From contig NZ_HE997626.1 of assembly GCF_000312385.1 (NCBI RefSeq), forward strand, positions 953,221 through 991,320: a DNA stretch of 38,100 bases, read 5' to 3'. The notes under the pieces are model-generated. The model did no database searches, was not told the origin of the DNA, and saw only the letters and a list, made by a program, of their open reading frames with translations. The stretch is from Tsukamurella sp. 1534. GTDB lineage: Bacteria > Actinomycetota > Actinomycetes > Mycobacteriales > Mycobacteriaceae. Below, in pieces: positions 1 to 8,083 of this stretch. Positions within the stretch are counted from its first letter, which is position 1, and every line of letters starts with the position of its first letter. A program made the position numbers and the translations under genes.

Positions 1-355
1 CCGCCCGCACGGCGTCGAATCCGGTGCCGGCGGCCGGCTCGACGGGCAGCACCTCCGCCCGCAGGCGCCGCGCCGACTCCGCCCGCACCGCGGCCGCGTC
101 CGGGTACACGTCGGCGCCCGTGGCGACGACGACCACCCCGCACCGGGCCCGGAGCCGGGCCAGCGCCTCCTCGTCCACCGCGTCGGCGGGGACGCAGGCG
201 TCCAGCACGTAGACGGCGGCCGTGAACTCCTCGGCGATGCCGGCGACCGGGGTCAGCGCACCGTCGGCGCCGACCGTCGCGGCCGCGCCGCCCAGCCGCT
301 CGGCCACCGCGACCGCGCCCGCCGGGTCCTGCCCGGCCACCAGCGCGGCGGTCAC
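1..355 (-). CDS. GTPase-like protein with eroded P-loop, 5' part only (runs off left edge)
   Basis: Reading starts at a GTG (355–353) that overlaps the TGA of the upstream gene (GTGA) and stays open to the window edge, giving about 118 residues with G/C in nearly every third codon position. The layout is that of a P-loop GTPase domain: an N-terminal strand with LVAGQDPAGAV where a G-x4-GK-S/T loop is expected (Lys and Ser/Thr absent), a strand VYVLDACVP, and VVVVATGADVYPD where TKxD is expected. The VYPD...AES continuation recalls dynamin-like/IniA-type GTPases of mycolate-forming actinobacteria. Start overlap implies translational coupling with the gene at 352–1071. The C-terminus is not visible, so function is unassigned; GTP binding looks doubtful from the missing lysine. 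Confidence 0.6.
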   Translation of the reverse strand, partial: MTAALVAGQDPAGAVAVAERLGGAAATVGADGALTPVAGIAEEFTAAVYVLDACVPADAVDEEALARLRARCGVVVVATGADVYPDAAAVRAESARRLRAEVLPVEPAAGTGFDAVRA

Positions 356-1071
356 GACGCCCTGCCCAGCCGGTCCAGGAGCAGCTGCTCGGCCTCGTCG
401 CGGCGCGCGCAGTCGGCCCGGGCGAGGCCCCGCAGCCGGTCGTCGAACTCGGCCTCGCGGCGGTCCTCGAAGCCCGCGAACGCCTCCGCGAGCGGCGGCA
501 GCAGGGTGTCCACCCCGCTGAGCTCGCGGAGCCGGGCCAGCAGCTCGTCGCCGGGCATCGACGGGGTCTCGCGCAGCGCGCCCAGCGCGCACGCCAGCCC
601 GTAGCAGCCGAACCGGAGCAGCAGCGGCGCCTCCTCCCCCAGGGCTTTCGCGGCGGCGGTCGCGGACCGCGGCAGCACCAGCGGCGATTCCGCGAGCCCG
701 CGGACCGCCGGCACGTCGTCCGGGTCGACCGCGTCGAGCAGGGCCATCACCGGCACCACGGGCCGCCCCAGGATTTCGGCCAGCCGGTCCGCGTAATCGT
801 CGGCCGCGCGCCAGGACCCCGCCGCATCGGCCCGGGTCCACGCCACGACGACGGGCGGCGCGGACGGCGGACCGTCGGACAGCGCGGCGATCGCCGCCCG
901 GTCGGTGGCGCGCAGGCCGCCGGCGAAGCAGTACAGCACCGCGTCGGACGGCCCGTCGGCCACCGCGATTCCGCGACGGGACAGCGCCGCACCGAGCACT
1001 CGCTTGCCCACGCCGTCGCGGCCCAGCAGCCGCACCCGCGGCGGACCGCCGCGCACGCACAGATCCCCCAT
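352..1071 (-). CDS. P-loop GTPase-like protein with degenerate G motifs
   Basis: A 239-residue protein starting at an ATG preceded by a G-rich ribosome binding site (GGGGGG, about 5 nt upstream). The sequence shows a P-loop-like stretch GRDGVGKR near residues 17–24 in which the Ser/Thr after Lys is Arg, a strand DAVLYCFAGG followed by a helix rich in Asp/Ala/Leu, and VVVAWTRAD where GTPases have NKxD/TKxD. The C-terminal third is helical and charged. It lies 36 bp downstream of the MFS exporter and overlaps the next gene by GTGA, so it is probably in the lprG–P55 operon. No specific family name is recognised; a regulatory or scaffold role of an inactive GTPase is a guess. Confidence 0.6.
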   Translation of the reverse strand: MGDLCVRGGPPRVRLLGRDGVGKRVLGAALSRRGIAVADGPSDAVLYCFAGGLRATDRAAIAALSDGPPSAPPVVVAWTRADAAGSWRAADDYADRLAEILGRPVVPVMALLDAVDPDDVPAVRGLAESPLVLPRSATAAAKALGEEAPLLLRFGCYGLACALGALRETPSMPGDELLARLRELSGVDTLLPPLAEAFAGFEDRREAEFDDRLRGLARADCARRDEAEQLLLDRLGRAS

Positions 1072-1107
1072 GTGAGCCCCCCGACTCAGGGCGGCACCCC
1101 CGCGCCG

Positions 1108-2718
1108 CTACGAGGACGACGTTACGAGCTCCTCGTCCTCCTGCGCGGGGATTTCCTCCGAATGGTGCCGGCCGCCCGTGACGAAGGCCGCGAACACCGC
1201 GCCGACCACGCAGATCCCGGCGGTGATGCCGAACACCTCGCCGAACATGATGGCGTAGGCGTCCTGCATCTGGCCGGCGATGGCCCGCAGACGCTCGGCG
1301 AAACCGCCCACCCCGGACGGTGCGGACAGTGCGGGCATCTCCGACTGGATCTCGGTGAGCCGGTGCAGACCGAACACGGTGAGCGCGGCCACGCCGATCA
1401 GCATGCCGCTCATCCGGGCCACCACCAGCAGCGCCGAGGCGATACCGGCCTGGGACAGCGAGACCGCGCGCAGCGCCGCCGAGGACAGCGGCCCGATCAC
1501 CAGGCCCAGGCCGAAGCCCGCGATCGCGAGCGAGGTGTCCAGCGCGGGCAGTGTGCCGAAGTAGTGCGCCGCGAGCACGTCCCGCGGCCAGTTCTCCACC
1601 AGCAGGTAGCCGCCGGCGGCGATGAGCAGGCCCACGACCGAGATGACCCGGTCGCCGATGCGCGTGGCGAGCAGGCCGCCGAGGATCGCGCCGACGGGCA
1701 GCGCGATGAGGAAGCGCACCAGGGTGAGCACCGCGTCGATGCCCTCCCGCTCCAGCACCATCCGCGCGTAGATCTCCACGTCGACCAGCGTCACCATGAG
1801 CGCTGCGCCGGCGCACACCGACGCGGCGCAGGACGCGAGGAAGGGCAGCACCCGCATGCCGGCGGTGTCGATGAGCTTGGTGCGGGCCCGCATCTCCCAG
1901 GCCGCGAACGCCACGAACGCGACGGCGGCGCCCGCGAGCAGGGCCGCGCCGTTCGGGGGCAGCACGTCGGTGCCGTCCGGCTCCGGGTTGTACAGGCCCA
2001 GCACCGAGAGGCCGAGCGCCACGGCGAGAAGCAGACCGCCGACCACGTCGACGCGCTGCGGCTCCTGCGCGGAGCGCTTCGGCACCGACAGCTGGATGAG
2101 CAGCATCGCGACGAGCGCGAGCGGCACCTGCACCCAGAACACCACGCGCCAGGCGTCGTCCGGGGCGACGGAGGTGAACCGCTCGTGCACCAGCGCCACG
2201 ACGCTCACGCCAACGACGGGGCCGAGCACGCTGCCGAGCTCCTGCGCCGCGCCCACCCAGCCGAGCACGGCGGCCCGTCGACGGGCGGACCACAGGTCGG
2301 CCGCCAGGGCGAGGGTCACGGGCAGCAGCGCGCCGCTGGCCACGCCCTGCACGATCCGGCCGGTGAGCACCACCGGCACGGTGTCGCCCATCGCGGTGAT
2401 GACCGAGCCGATGACGAACAGCGCGAGGCTGGCCTGCAGCACCAGGCGGCGGCCCAGCTTGTCGGACAGGCGGCCGAGCAGCGGCATCGCCGCGATGTAG
2501 CCCAGCAGGTAGCAGGTGATGATCGGGGTGGCCTGCTGGATCCGGTTGATCGGGATCTGCACGCTGCGCATGATGTCCTCGAGGACCGAGACCACCACGT
2601 AGGTGTCGAGGGCGCCGAGCAGGACGGCGAGCCCGGCGGCGCCGATGGCGACACCGCGCCCCTTCACCGGCGCCGGGGCGTCCGCAGACGCCGCGGCCTC
2701 CGCCGGAGCAGCGGTCAC
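1108..2718 (-). CDS. P55-type MFS exporter (Rv1410c-like)
   Basis: A 536-residue major facilitator of the 14-helix DHA2 type. The N-terminus (MTAAPAEAAASADAP) is cytoplasmic; helices begin near residue 28. Motif A reads GRLSDKLGRR (about residues 80–89) and motif C-like GAAQELGSVLGPVVG follows in TM5. The tail EDEELVTSSS is acidic. It starts with GTG overlapping the TGA of the upstream LprG-like gene (GTGA). In mycobacteria the lprG–p55 pair acts together to move triacylglycerol/lipoarabinomannan-type lipids to the outer envelope and confers drug tolerance. The operon arrangement and family are what support the P55 assignment here; substrate is inferred, not seen. Confidence 0.88.
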   Translation of the reverse strand: MTAAPAEAAASADAPAPVKGRGVAIGAAGLAVLLGALDTYVVVSVLEDIMRSVQIPINRIQQATPIITCYLLGYIAAMPLLGRLSDKLGRRLVLQASLALFVIGSVITAMGDTVPVVLTGRIVQGVASGALLPVTLALAADLWSARRRAAVLGWVGAAQELGSVLGPVVGVSVVALVHERFTSVAPDDAWRVVFWVQVPLALVAMLLIQLSVPKRSAQEPQRVDVVGGLLLAVALGLSVLGLYNPEPDGTDVLPPNGAALLAGAAVAFVAFAAWEMRARTKLIDTAGMRVLPFLASCAASVCAGAALMVTLVDVEIYARMVLEREGIDAVLTLVRFLIALPVGAILGGLLATRIGDRVISVVGLLIAAGGYLLVENWPRDVLAAHYFGTLPALDTSLAIAGFGLGLVIGPLSSAALRAVSLSQAGIASALLVVARMSGMLIGVAALTVFGLHRLTEIQSEMPALSAPSGVGGFAERLRAIAGQMQDAYAIMFGEVFGITAGICVVGAVFAAFVTGGRHHSEEIPAQEDEELVTSSS

Positions 2719-3443
2719 TTGGCGGTCTTCGGGTCGAGGAGCGTGACCTTCTTACCCCAGTCCGAGAGCGTCACCGTCAGCGTGCCGGCGTCGAATCCGA
2801 CGTTGGCCCGGACCAGGTTGTTCGGCTTCTCCTCCTGCACCCAGAAGGTGACGGGGCGGTCGCCGAGCTCCGCCTTGGGCACGATCCCCGCGAGGGCGGT
2901 GCCCGGGATGGTGCCGGACACGCGGACGGTGTCGACGCCGCCGATCTGCTCGCGGCCCTCCACCTTGGGCTGACGCACCGAGGAGATGAGGTTGGGGATG
3001 CCCTTCTGCGGGTCGAGGATGGCCGAGGCGTCGTAGATGTCGGCGGCGAGGCCCATGTCCTGGTACGCCTGCCCGGAGCCGAACTGCGCCCACAGGTGCG
3101 CGTCCACCACCACGAACTTCGCCTTGACCTGGGTTCCGTTGAAAGTGACCTCGGCGTCGCCCTGGCCGGCGACCTTGGGCTCGTTGGTCAGGTAGGCGGA
3201 GACGCTCTTCACCGGGAGCTTCGGCACGGTCCCGTCGACGGACAGGTCCAGGTACACGTCGTGCAGGGTCTTGGCGGAGGCCGACGAGGCGTCGACCAGC
3301 GTCTTCGCTTCGGGGAGCGGAGCGTCGTTCTTCGTCTCCTCCTGGGCCCCGCCGCACGCGGCGACGAGTCCGAGGACGGCGAGGAGCGCCACCATCAGGG
3401 TGGTCAGGCGGAGAGCCGCGTGGCGGCGGTTACGCGCGATCAT
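2715..3443 (-). CDS. lprG: LprG/LppX-family lipoprotein
   Basis: A 242-residue lipoprotein. The signal sequence has Arg residues, a hydrophobic core (LMVALLAVLGLV) and a lipobox LVAAC with the lipidated Cys at residue 30. The mature part matches LprG/LppX in length and pattern: ASSASAKTLHDVYLDLSVDG, then VAGQGDAEVTFNGTQVKAKFVVVDAHLWAQF and a C-terminal VTLSDWGKKVTLLDPKTAK. These proteins form a half-barrel that carries triacylated lipids across the periplasm. It is first in an operon with the MFS exporter. A TAGCAT -10-like hexamer ends 7 nt before the ATG and no Shine–Dalgarno is evident, so a leaderless transcript is likely. The promoter shares a 37-bp spacer with divergent trmB. Confidence 0.9.
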   Translation of the reverse strand: MIARNRRHAALRLTTLMVALLAVLGLVAACGGAQEETKNDAPLPEAKTLVDASSASAKTLHDVYLDLSVDGTVPKLPVKSVSAYLTNEPKVAGQGDAEVTFNGTQVKAKFVVVDAHLWAQFGSGQAYQDMGLAADIYDASAILDPQKGIPNLISSVRQPKVEGREQIGGVDTVRVSGTIPGTALAGIVPKAELGDRPVTFWVQEEKPNNLVRANVGFDAGTLTVTLSDWGKKVTLLDPKTAK

Positions 3444-3450
3444 GCGGCCA

Positions 3451-3456
3451 ATGCTA
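3451..3456 (-). promoter_or_regulatory. -10 element of a leaderless lprG promoter
   Basis: On the minus strand TAGCAT lies exactly 7 nt upstream of the lprG ATG, placing the predicted transcription start at or next to the A of the start codon. No convincing -35 is visible. The position is inferred from the TANNNT–N6/7–ATG pattern seen at several genes in this window. Confidence 0.45.
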
Positions 3457-3480
3457 GGTCACATTCGCGAAGCTGGGACG

Positions 3481-4296
3481 ATGGAGAGCGTGCCCGAACC
3501 CCAGGACCCCCGCGCCGAGCACCGCCGGCTGTACCCGCGGGTAACCAGTTTCCGCTCCCGCCGTGGGGCGCTCACGCCCGCCCAGCAGAAGGCCATGGAC
3601 GACATGTGGTCGACCATCGGCCGGGACATCCCGCCGGCCCGCCCGCTCCCCGAGGGCGACGGTACCGCCGCCGTCGCGGACGGCGGGTTCCCCGCCCCGT
3701 CGCACCCCCTCGACGCGGCGTCCTGGTTCGGCCGCAGCGCCCCGCTCATCGTCGAGATCGGGTGCGGGACCGGCACGTCGACGGTGGCGATGGCCGAGGC
3801 CGAGCCCGAGCGCGACGTGCTCGCCGTGGAGGTGTACCTGCCGGGGATCGCGCAGCTGGTCGGCGGCGTGCAGCGCAAGGGTCTGACCAACGTGCGGGTG
3901 GTCCGCGGCGACGGGGTCGCGGTGCTCGAGGACATGATCGCCCCGGGCTCCCTCACCGGTGCCCGGGTGTACTTCCCGGACCCGTGGCCCAAGGCCCGGC
4001 ACCACAAGCGCCGACTGCTGCAGCCGCGCATGTTCGCGCTGCTCGCGGACCGCCTGCGTGTCGGAGGGATTCTGCACGTGGCTACGGATCATGCAGACTA
4101 TGCAGAGGCGATTGCGGAGGTCGCATCCGGTGAGCCGCTCCTGCGGCGGCTGGAGCCGCCTCCGCGCCTCGCCGACGCGGGCCTGCCGATCAGCATCGAC
4201 CGGCCGGTGACGAAGTTCCAGGACAAGGCCGCGCAGGTGGGCCGCGAGATCCACGAGTTCGTATGGGAGCGCGTGGAGGAAGGAGGGGCGCGATGA
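3481..4296 (+). CDS. trmB: tRNA (guanine-N7)-methyltransferase TrmB
   Basis: A 271-residue class I SAM-dependent methyltransferase making m7G46 in the variable loop of tRNAs. The start ATG at 3481 (MESVPEPQDP) was chosen because the in-frame extension to 3271 lies inside the antisense lprG gene. Visible signatures: the SAM loop VEIGCGTGTST, the TrmB hallmark PDPWPKARHHKRR, and the C-terminal LHVATDHADY. An N-terminal segment RLYPRVTSFRSRRGALTPAQQ is typical of actinobacterial TrmB. It overlaps the next gene by ATGA. The order trmB–NYN–mmpL3 matches Rv0208c–Rv0207c–Rv0206c of M. tuberculosis. Confidence 0.95.
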   Translation: MESVPEPQDPRAEHRRLYPRVTSFRSRRGALTPAQQKAMDDMWSTIGRDIPPARPLPEGDGTAAVADGGFPAPSHPLDAASWFGRSAPLIVEIGCGTGTSTVAMAEAEPERDVLAVEVYLPGIAQLVGGVQRKGLTNVRVVRGDGVAVLEDMIAPGSLTGARVYFPDPWPKARHHKRRLLQPRMFALLADRLRVGGILHVATDHADYAEAIAEVASGEPLLRRLEPPPRLADAGLPISIDRPVTKFQDKAAQVGREIHEFVWERVEEGGAR

Positions 4297-4955
4297 CGGT
4301 CCCCGTCGACGGCTCCGCCGTGGCGACCGACGCCCCCAAGCGGGTCCTGCTGGTCTGGGACGCGCCGAACCTCGACATGGGGCTCGGCTCGATCCTGGGT
4401 GGCCGCCCGACCGCGGCGCACCGCCCCCGGTTCGACGCGCTCGGCCGGTGGCTCCTGGAGTACACCGCGACGCTGGAATCGGACACCGAGCAGTCCCTCG
4501 AGCCCGAGGCCACCGTCTTCACCAACATCGCGCCCGGCACCGCCGACGTGGTGCGGCCGTGGGTCGAGGCGCTGCGGAACGTCGGCTACGCCGTGTTCGC
4601 CAAGCCCAAGGTGGACGAGGACAGCGATGTCGACGCCGACATGCTCGACCACATCGACGTGCGGCGATACGCCCCCGGCCTGGGTGGTCTCCTGGTGGCC
4701 TCGGCCGACGGCCAGGCCTTCCGGGAACCCCTGGAGGAGATAGCCGCCGAGGGCGTTCCAGTACATGTATTGGGGTTCCGCGAGCACGCCAGCTGGGCCC
4801 TCCAGTCCCCTACTCTGGAGTTCGTCGATCTCGAGGACATCACCGGGGTGTTCCGTGAGCCGCTGCCGCGCGTGAGTCTCGACTCCCTCCCCGACGAGGG
4901 TGCGTGGCTGCAGCCCTTCCGCCCCCTGTCTTCGCTACTTTCGAGTCGTACCTGA
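4293..4955 (+). CDS. NYN-domain protein (Rv0207c-like)
   Basis: A 220-residue protein. The start is decided by a strong AAGGAGG about 6 nt upstream of the ATG at 4293, which overlaps the trmB stop (ATGA). The domain is a NYN/PIN-like fold: an acidic strand VLLVWDAPNLDMGLG near residues 17–31, KPKVDEDSDVDADMLDHI in the centre, and GLLVASADGQAF downstream, giving the acidic cluster typical of metal-dependent RNases. The C-terminus (PLPRVSLDSLPDEGAWLQPFRP) is conserved-looking but unassigned. It sits between trmB and mmpL3 as in mycobacteria. RNA cleavage is inferred from the fold only; the substrate is unknown. Confidence 0.85.
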   Translation: MTVPVDGSAVATDAPKRVLLVWDAPNLDMGLGSILGGRPTAAHRPRFDALGRWLLEYTATLESDTEQSLEPEATVFTNIAPGTADVVRPWVEALRNVGYAVFAKPKVDEDSDVDADMLDHIDVRRYAPGLGGLLVASADGQAFREPLEEIAAEGVPVHVLGFREHASWALQSPTLEFVDLEDITGVFREPLPRVSLDSLPDEGAWLQPFRPLSSLLSSRT

Positions 4956-4986
4956 GCACAACCGGCTCCAGGAAAGGAATGTTCGC

Positions 4987-7965
4987 TTGTTCGCAGCGAT
5001 AGGACGCTTCACCTACGCGTTCCGATTCACGATCATCGCGGTCCTCTTCGTGTCGATCGCCCTGACCGGCGTCTGGGGATTCCTCAGCCTCGGTAAGGCG
5101 ACCAAGATGTCGGGCCTCTACGACGACAGCAGCGACTCGGTGGCCGCGTCGGTCCTGTCCGACCAGGCCGAGGGGCGGATGGCCCAGTCGGACATCCTGG
5201 TGCTGGTCAAGCCGAAGGAGGGCGCGAAGGTCACCGACCCTGCGGTCTCGAAGGCGGTCGACGGTGCCCGGGCCAAGATCCTCGACGAGTTCGCCACCGG
5301 CGACGACGCCAAGCTCCGCTCCGAGAACAAGCAGGAGCCGCAGCAGGGGCCGGTGAGCTACACCCAGCAGGGCCTCGAGTCGATCATGACGAAGACCGAC
5401 TCCGAGGGCACCACCTGGGGATTCTTCACCCTGCCGCTGAAGTCGGCGGACGACACCCAGCGCGGCAAGGACTGGCTCGAACTGCAGGGGCCGCTCAAGG
5501 AGTCCCTCGAATCCGACCAGTTCACGGCGAGCTTCGCCGGACTGGTGCCCGTGACCTCCGAGGTCACCGAGGGCGTGCAGCGCGACCAGAAGAAGGCCGA
5601 GATCATCGCGCTGCCGCTGGTGGCGATCGTGCTGTTCTTCGTCTACGGCGGCGTGGTCGCGGCGACGCTTCCCATGATCATCGGTGTCATGACCATCGGC
5701 GCCGCCATGGCGATCGCGATGCTGACCACCTATTTCATGGACGTCAACCTGTTCGTGGGCCCCATCATCTCGCTGATCGGCCTGGGCATCGCGCACGACT
5801 ACGGCCTGTTCATGGTGTCCAGATTCAGAGAGGAACTGGACGAGGGGTACGACACACCCACGGCGGTCAGACGCACGGTCATGACCGCGGGCAGAACGAT
5901 CATCATGTCGTCGCTGCTCATCGTGGGCGCCCTCGCCTGCCTCTACATCTCGCCGCTCGGCCTGCTCACGTCGATGGCGACGGGCGCGCTGCTCGGCGTG
6001 TTCATCTCCGCGGTGTTGTCGCTGATCCTGCTGCCCGCGATGCTCTCGGTGCTCGGCCCCAAGGTGTTCGCGCTGAGCTTCCACGGAATGCTGCAGGTCG
6101 CGGACGGCTGGAAGCTGCCGGTGATCGGCGGCCTCATCCACAAGGCGGAGCAGCGCCTCGGCCGGCCGAAGACCAAGGCCAACATCGAGGCCGGCATGTG
6201 GGGCCGGGTGACGGACGCGGTGATGAAGCGGCCCGTCGCCGCCACCGTCTCGGTCGTGGGCCTGCTGCTGGCGGCGACGATCCCCGTCGTGGGGCTGCAG
6301 TTCGGCGGCATCTCGCAGACCTACCTGCCGCCCAACAACGAGACCCGGCAGGCGCAGGACAAGTTCTTCGACCTGTTCCCCGCGTTCACCGGCCAGGAGA
6401 TCAAGCTGGTCTTCACCAACGCGTCGGACGAGCAGGTCAACCAGGTGCTGGCCGAGGCCAACAAGATCCCGGGCTTCGTGCGGGCCAACCCGGCCGACCC
6501 GGCGTCGGCGCGCTTCGGCCCCGCCACGACGGCCGTGGACAAGGCCAAGGACGGCGGCGAGGCGCTCAAGCTGCGCGGCGAGGGCCCGGACGTCAACGTC
6601 CGCACCTCCAAGGGCTCGCTGCAGGACCCGAACGATTCGGCCGCCGTGGGCGATGCGGTGGAGAAGCTCCGCGGCATCCAGATGGAAGGGGCTGATCCCG
6701 CGAAGGGCGTCGGCTTCACGGTGGGCGGCATGCCCACGCTGCAGTACGACTCGATCGACTCGATGCTCAGCCTGCTGCCGCTGCTGATGTTCCTGCTCAT
6801 CGTCGTGACCACGATCATGATGTTCCTGGCGTTCGGATCGCTGGTGCTGCCGATCAAGGCGGTGTTGATGTCGATCCTCTCCCTGGGCTCCACGTTGGGT
6901 TTCCTGACGTGGATGTTCGTGGACGGCCACGGCGGCGACCTGTTCAACTTCACGGGCGGCCCGATGATGGCCCCGGTGCTGGTGCTGGTGATCGCGGTGG
7001 TGTTCGGCCTCAGTACCGACTACGAGGTGTTCGTGCTCTCCCGGATGATCGAGGAGAGAGCCGCGGGCGCGAGTACGGTGCAGGCGATCCGCGCCGGCAC
7101 GGCGAACACCGGCCGGATCATCACCGCCGCCGCGATCCTGCTGATCATGGTCACCGCGGCCTTCGCGACATCGCAGCTGGTGATGATGAAGTACGTGGCC
7201 TTCGGCCTCATCTTCGCGCTCATCATCGACGCCACCGTCGTGCGCATGGTGCTGGTGCCCGCGGTGATGAAGCTGCTCGGCGACGACTGCTGGTGGGCCC
7301 CGAACTGGATGCGCACCATCCAGGAGAAGCTGGGCCTCGGCGAGACCTCGCTGCCGCCGGAGACCCGCGACGGGCGTCCGCTGGACTCGGTGCGCCCGCC
7401 CTCGGCCGCGCCCGGGAAGGCGGCACCGCAGTTGGTCGGCGCCGGCGCGCTGGCGAGCCCGTCGATCTCGCCGGAGTCGGGCCGGCTCATCGCGCCGGTG
7501 ATCCCGGAGTCGGAGCGTCCCGTGCGGCCGACGCCGATGGGCCCCGGCGCCCGGCGTCCCGGACCGCCGCCCGGATTCGCGGGCATCCCGGAGTCGGAGC
7601 GGCGCCAGTCCGCGCCCACGCCTCGGCCGCCCCAGGATCCGCGCAGCTATCAGCAGCAGGTCCCCGGTCGTCCGGGCCCGGGCCGCCCCGGCCCGCACGG
7701 GCCGCAGGGTCCGCAGGGGCCGGGCGGGCCCCAGGGTCCCGGCCCGCGCCCGAGCGGGCAGATGCCGCGTCCGAGTGGGCCGATGCCGCGCCAGCAGCGC
7801 CCGGGTCCGCAGGGACCGGGCGGCCCGCAGGGTGGGCGCCCGCCGTATCCCCCGCGCCCGCAGGGCCCGGGCGGGCCCCAGGGCCCCGCGCCGCGGCCGC
7901 CGCAGGGCGGGCCGTCGGGTGAGGGCACCCGCCCCTACCGGCAGCGCGACCCCCGGGATCAGTAG
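4987..7965 (+). CDS. mmpL3: MmpL3 trehalose monomycolate flippase
   Basis: A 992-residue RND-family inner-membrane transporter that moves trehalose monomycolate across the membrane for mycolate assembly. I place the start at the TTG (4987): GGAAAGGA lies about 8 nt upstream and the resulting MFAAIGRF matches the recalled mycobacterial MFAWWGR start. Two RND halves, each a hydrophobic helix, a periplasmic porter loop and a helix bundle, are present. The proton-relay Asp–Tyr pairs are seen at D271–Y272 (IAHDYGLF) and D678–Y679 (STDYEVF). FREELDEGYDTPTAVRRTVMT and LLGDDCWWAPNWM are near-identical to mycobacterial MmpL3. From about residue 780 the cytoplasmic tail is Pro/Gly/Gln-rich, ending in GPQGPGG-type collagen-like repeats. 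It is last in the trmB operon, before a hairpin terminator. Confidence 0.95.
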   Translation: MFAAIGRFTYAFRFTIIAVLFVSIALTGVWGFLSLGKATKMSGLYDDSSDSVAASVLSDQAEGRMAQSDILVLVKPKEGAKVTDPAVSKAVDGARAKILDEFATGDDAKLRSENKQEPQQGPVSYTQQGLESIMTKTDSEGTTWGFFTLPLKSADDTQRGKDWLELQGPLKESLESDQFTASFAGLVPVTSEVTEGVQRDQKKAEIIALPLVAIVLFFVYGGVVAATLPMIIGVMTIGAAMAIAMLTTYFMDVNLFVGPIISLIGLGIAHDYGLFMVSRFREELDEGYDTPTAVRRTVMTAGRTIIMSSLLIVGALACLYISPLGLLTSMATGALLGVFISAVLSLILLPAMLSVLGPKVFALSFHGMLQVADGWKLPVIGGLIHKAEQRLGRPKTKANIEAGMWGRVTDAVMKRPVAATVSVVGLLLAATIPVVGLQFGGISQTYLPPNNETRQAQDKFFDLFPAFTGQEIKLVFTNASDEQVNQVLAEANKIPGFVRANPADPASARFGPATTAVDKAKDGGEALKLRGEGPDVNVRTSKGSLQDPNDSAAVGDAVEKLRGIQMEGADPAKGVGFTVGGMPTLQYDSIDSMLSLLPLLMFLLIVVTTIMMFLAFGSLVLPIKAVLMSILSLGSTLGFLTWMFVDGHGGDLFNFTGGPMMAPVLVLVIAVVFGLSTDYEVFVLSRMIEERAAGASTVQAIRAGTANTGRIITAAAILLIMVTAAFATSQLVMMKYVAFGLIFALIIDATVVRMVLVPAVMKLLGDDCWWAPNWMRTIQEKLGLGETSLPPETRDGRPLDSVRPPSAAPGKAAPQLVGAGALASPSISPESGRLIAPVIPESERPVRPTPMGPGARRPGPPPGFAGIPESERRQSAPTPRPPQDPRSYQQQVPGRPGPGRPGPHGPQGPQGPGGPQGPGPRPSGQMPRPSGPMPRQQRPGPQGPGGPQGGRPPYPPRPQGPGGPQGPAPRPPQGGPSGEGTRPYRQRDPRDQ

Positions 7966-7972
7966 GTAGCAG

Positions 7973-8015
7973 ACGACGATGCCCGCAGGACGGAAGGTCC
8001 TGCGGGCATCGTCGT
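7973..8015. terminator. Bidirectional intrinsic terminator after mmpL3
   Basis: A perfect 19-bp inverted repeat (7973–7991 and 7997–8015) with a 5-nt GGAAG loop starts 8 nt after the mmpL3 stop. There is no U-tract, as is common in actinobacteria. It lies between convergent genes and can serve both mmpL3 and the desaturase operon ending at 8084. Confidence 0.85.
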
Positions 8016-8083
8016 GTCCGGGTGCGTCGCCGACGAGCGCAAGCGTTCCACGGTTCCCGGCGAGGGGCGACTCGAGCGGGTCG

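Noticed and set aside
1072-2973. 633-codon open frame on the plus strand
   Set aside because: Antisense to the P55-type exporter and LprG; His/Arg/Gln-rich low-complexity translation with no family features, as expected of GC-rich shadow frames.
3271-3480. Longer N-terminus for TrmB
   Set aside because: The 70 extra residues lie antisense in lprG and do not resemble TrmB N-termini.
4840-7698. 952-codon open frame on the minus strand
   Set aside because: Antisense shadow of NYN and mmpL3; composed of His/Arg/Asp/Gln repeats without domains.
7650-7930. CRISPR or tandem-repeat array
   Set aside because: The repeats are in-frame Gly-Pro-Gln codons of the MmpL3 tail, with irregular spacing and no unique spacers.
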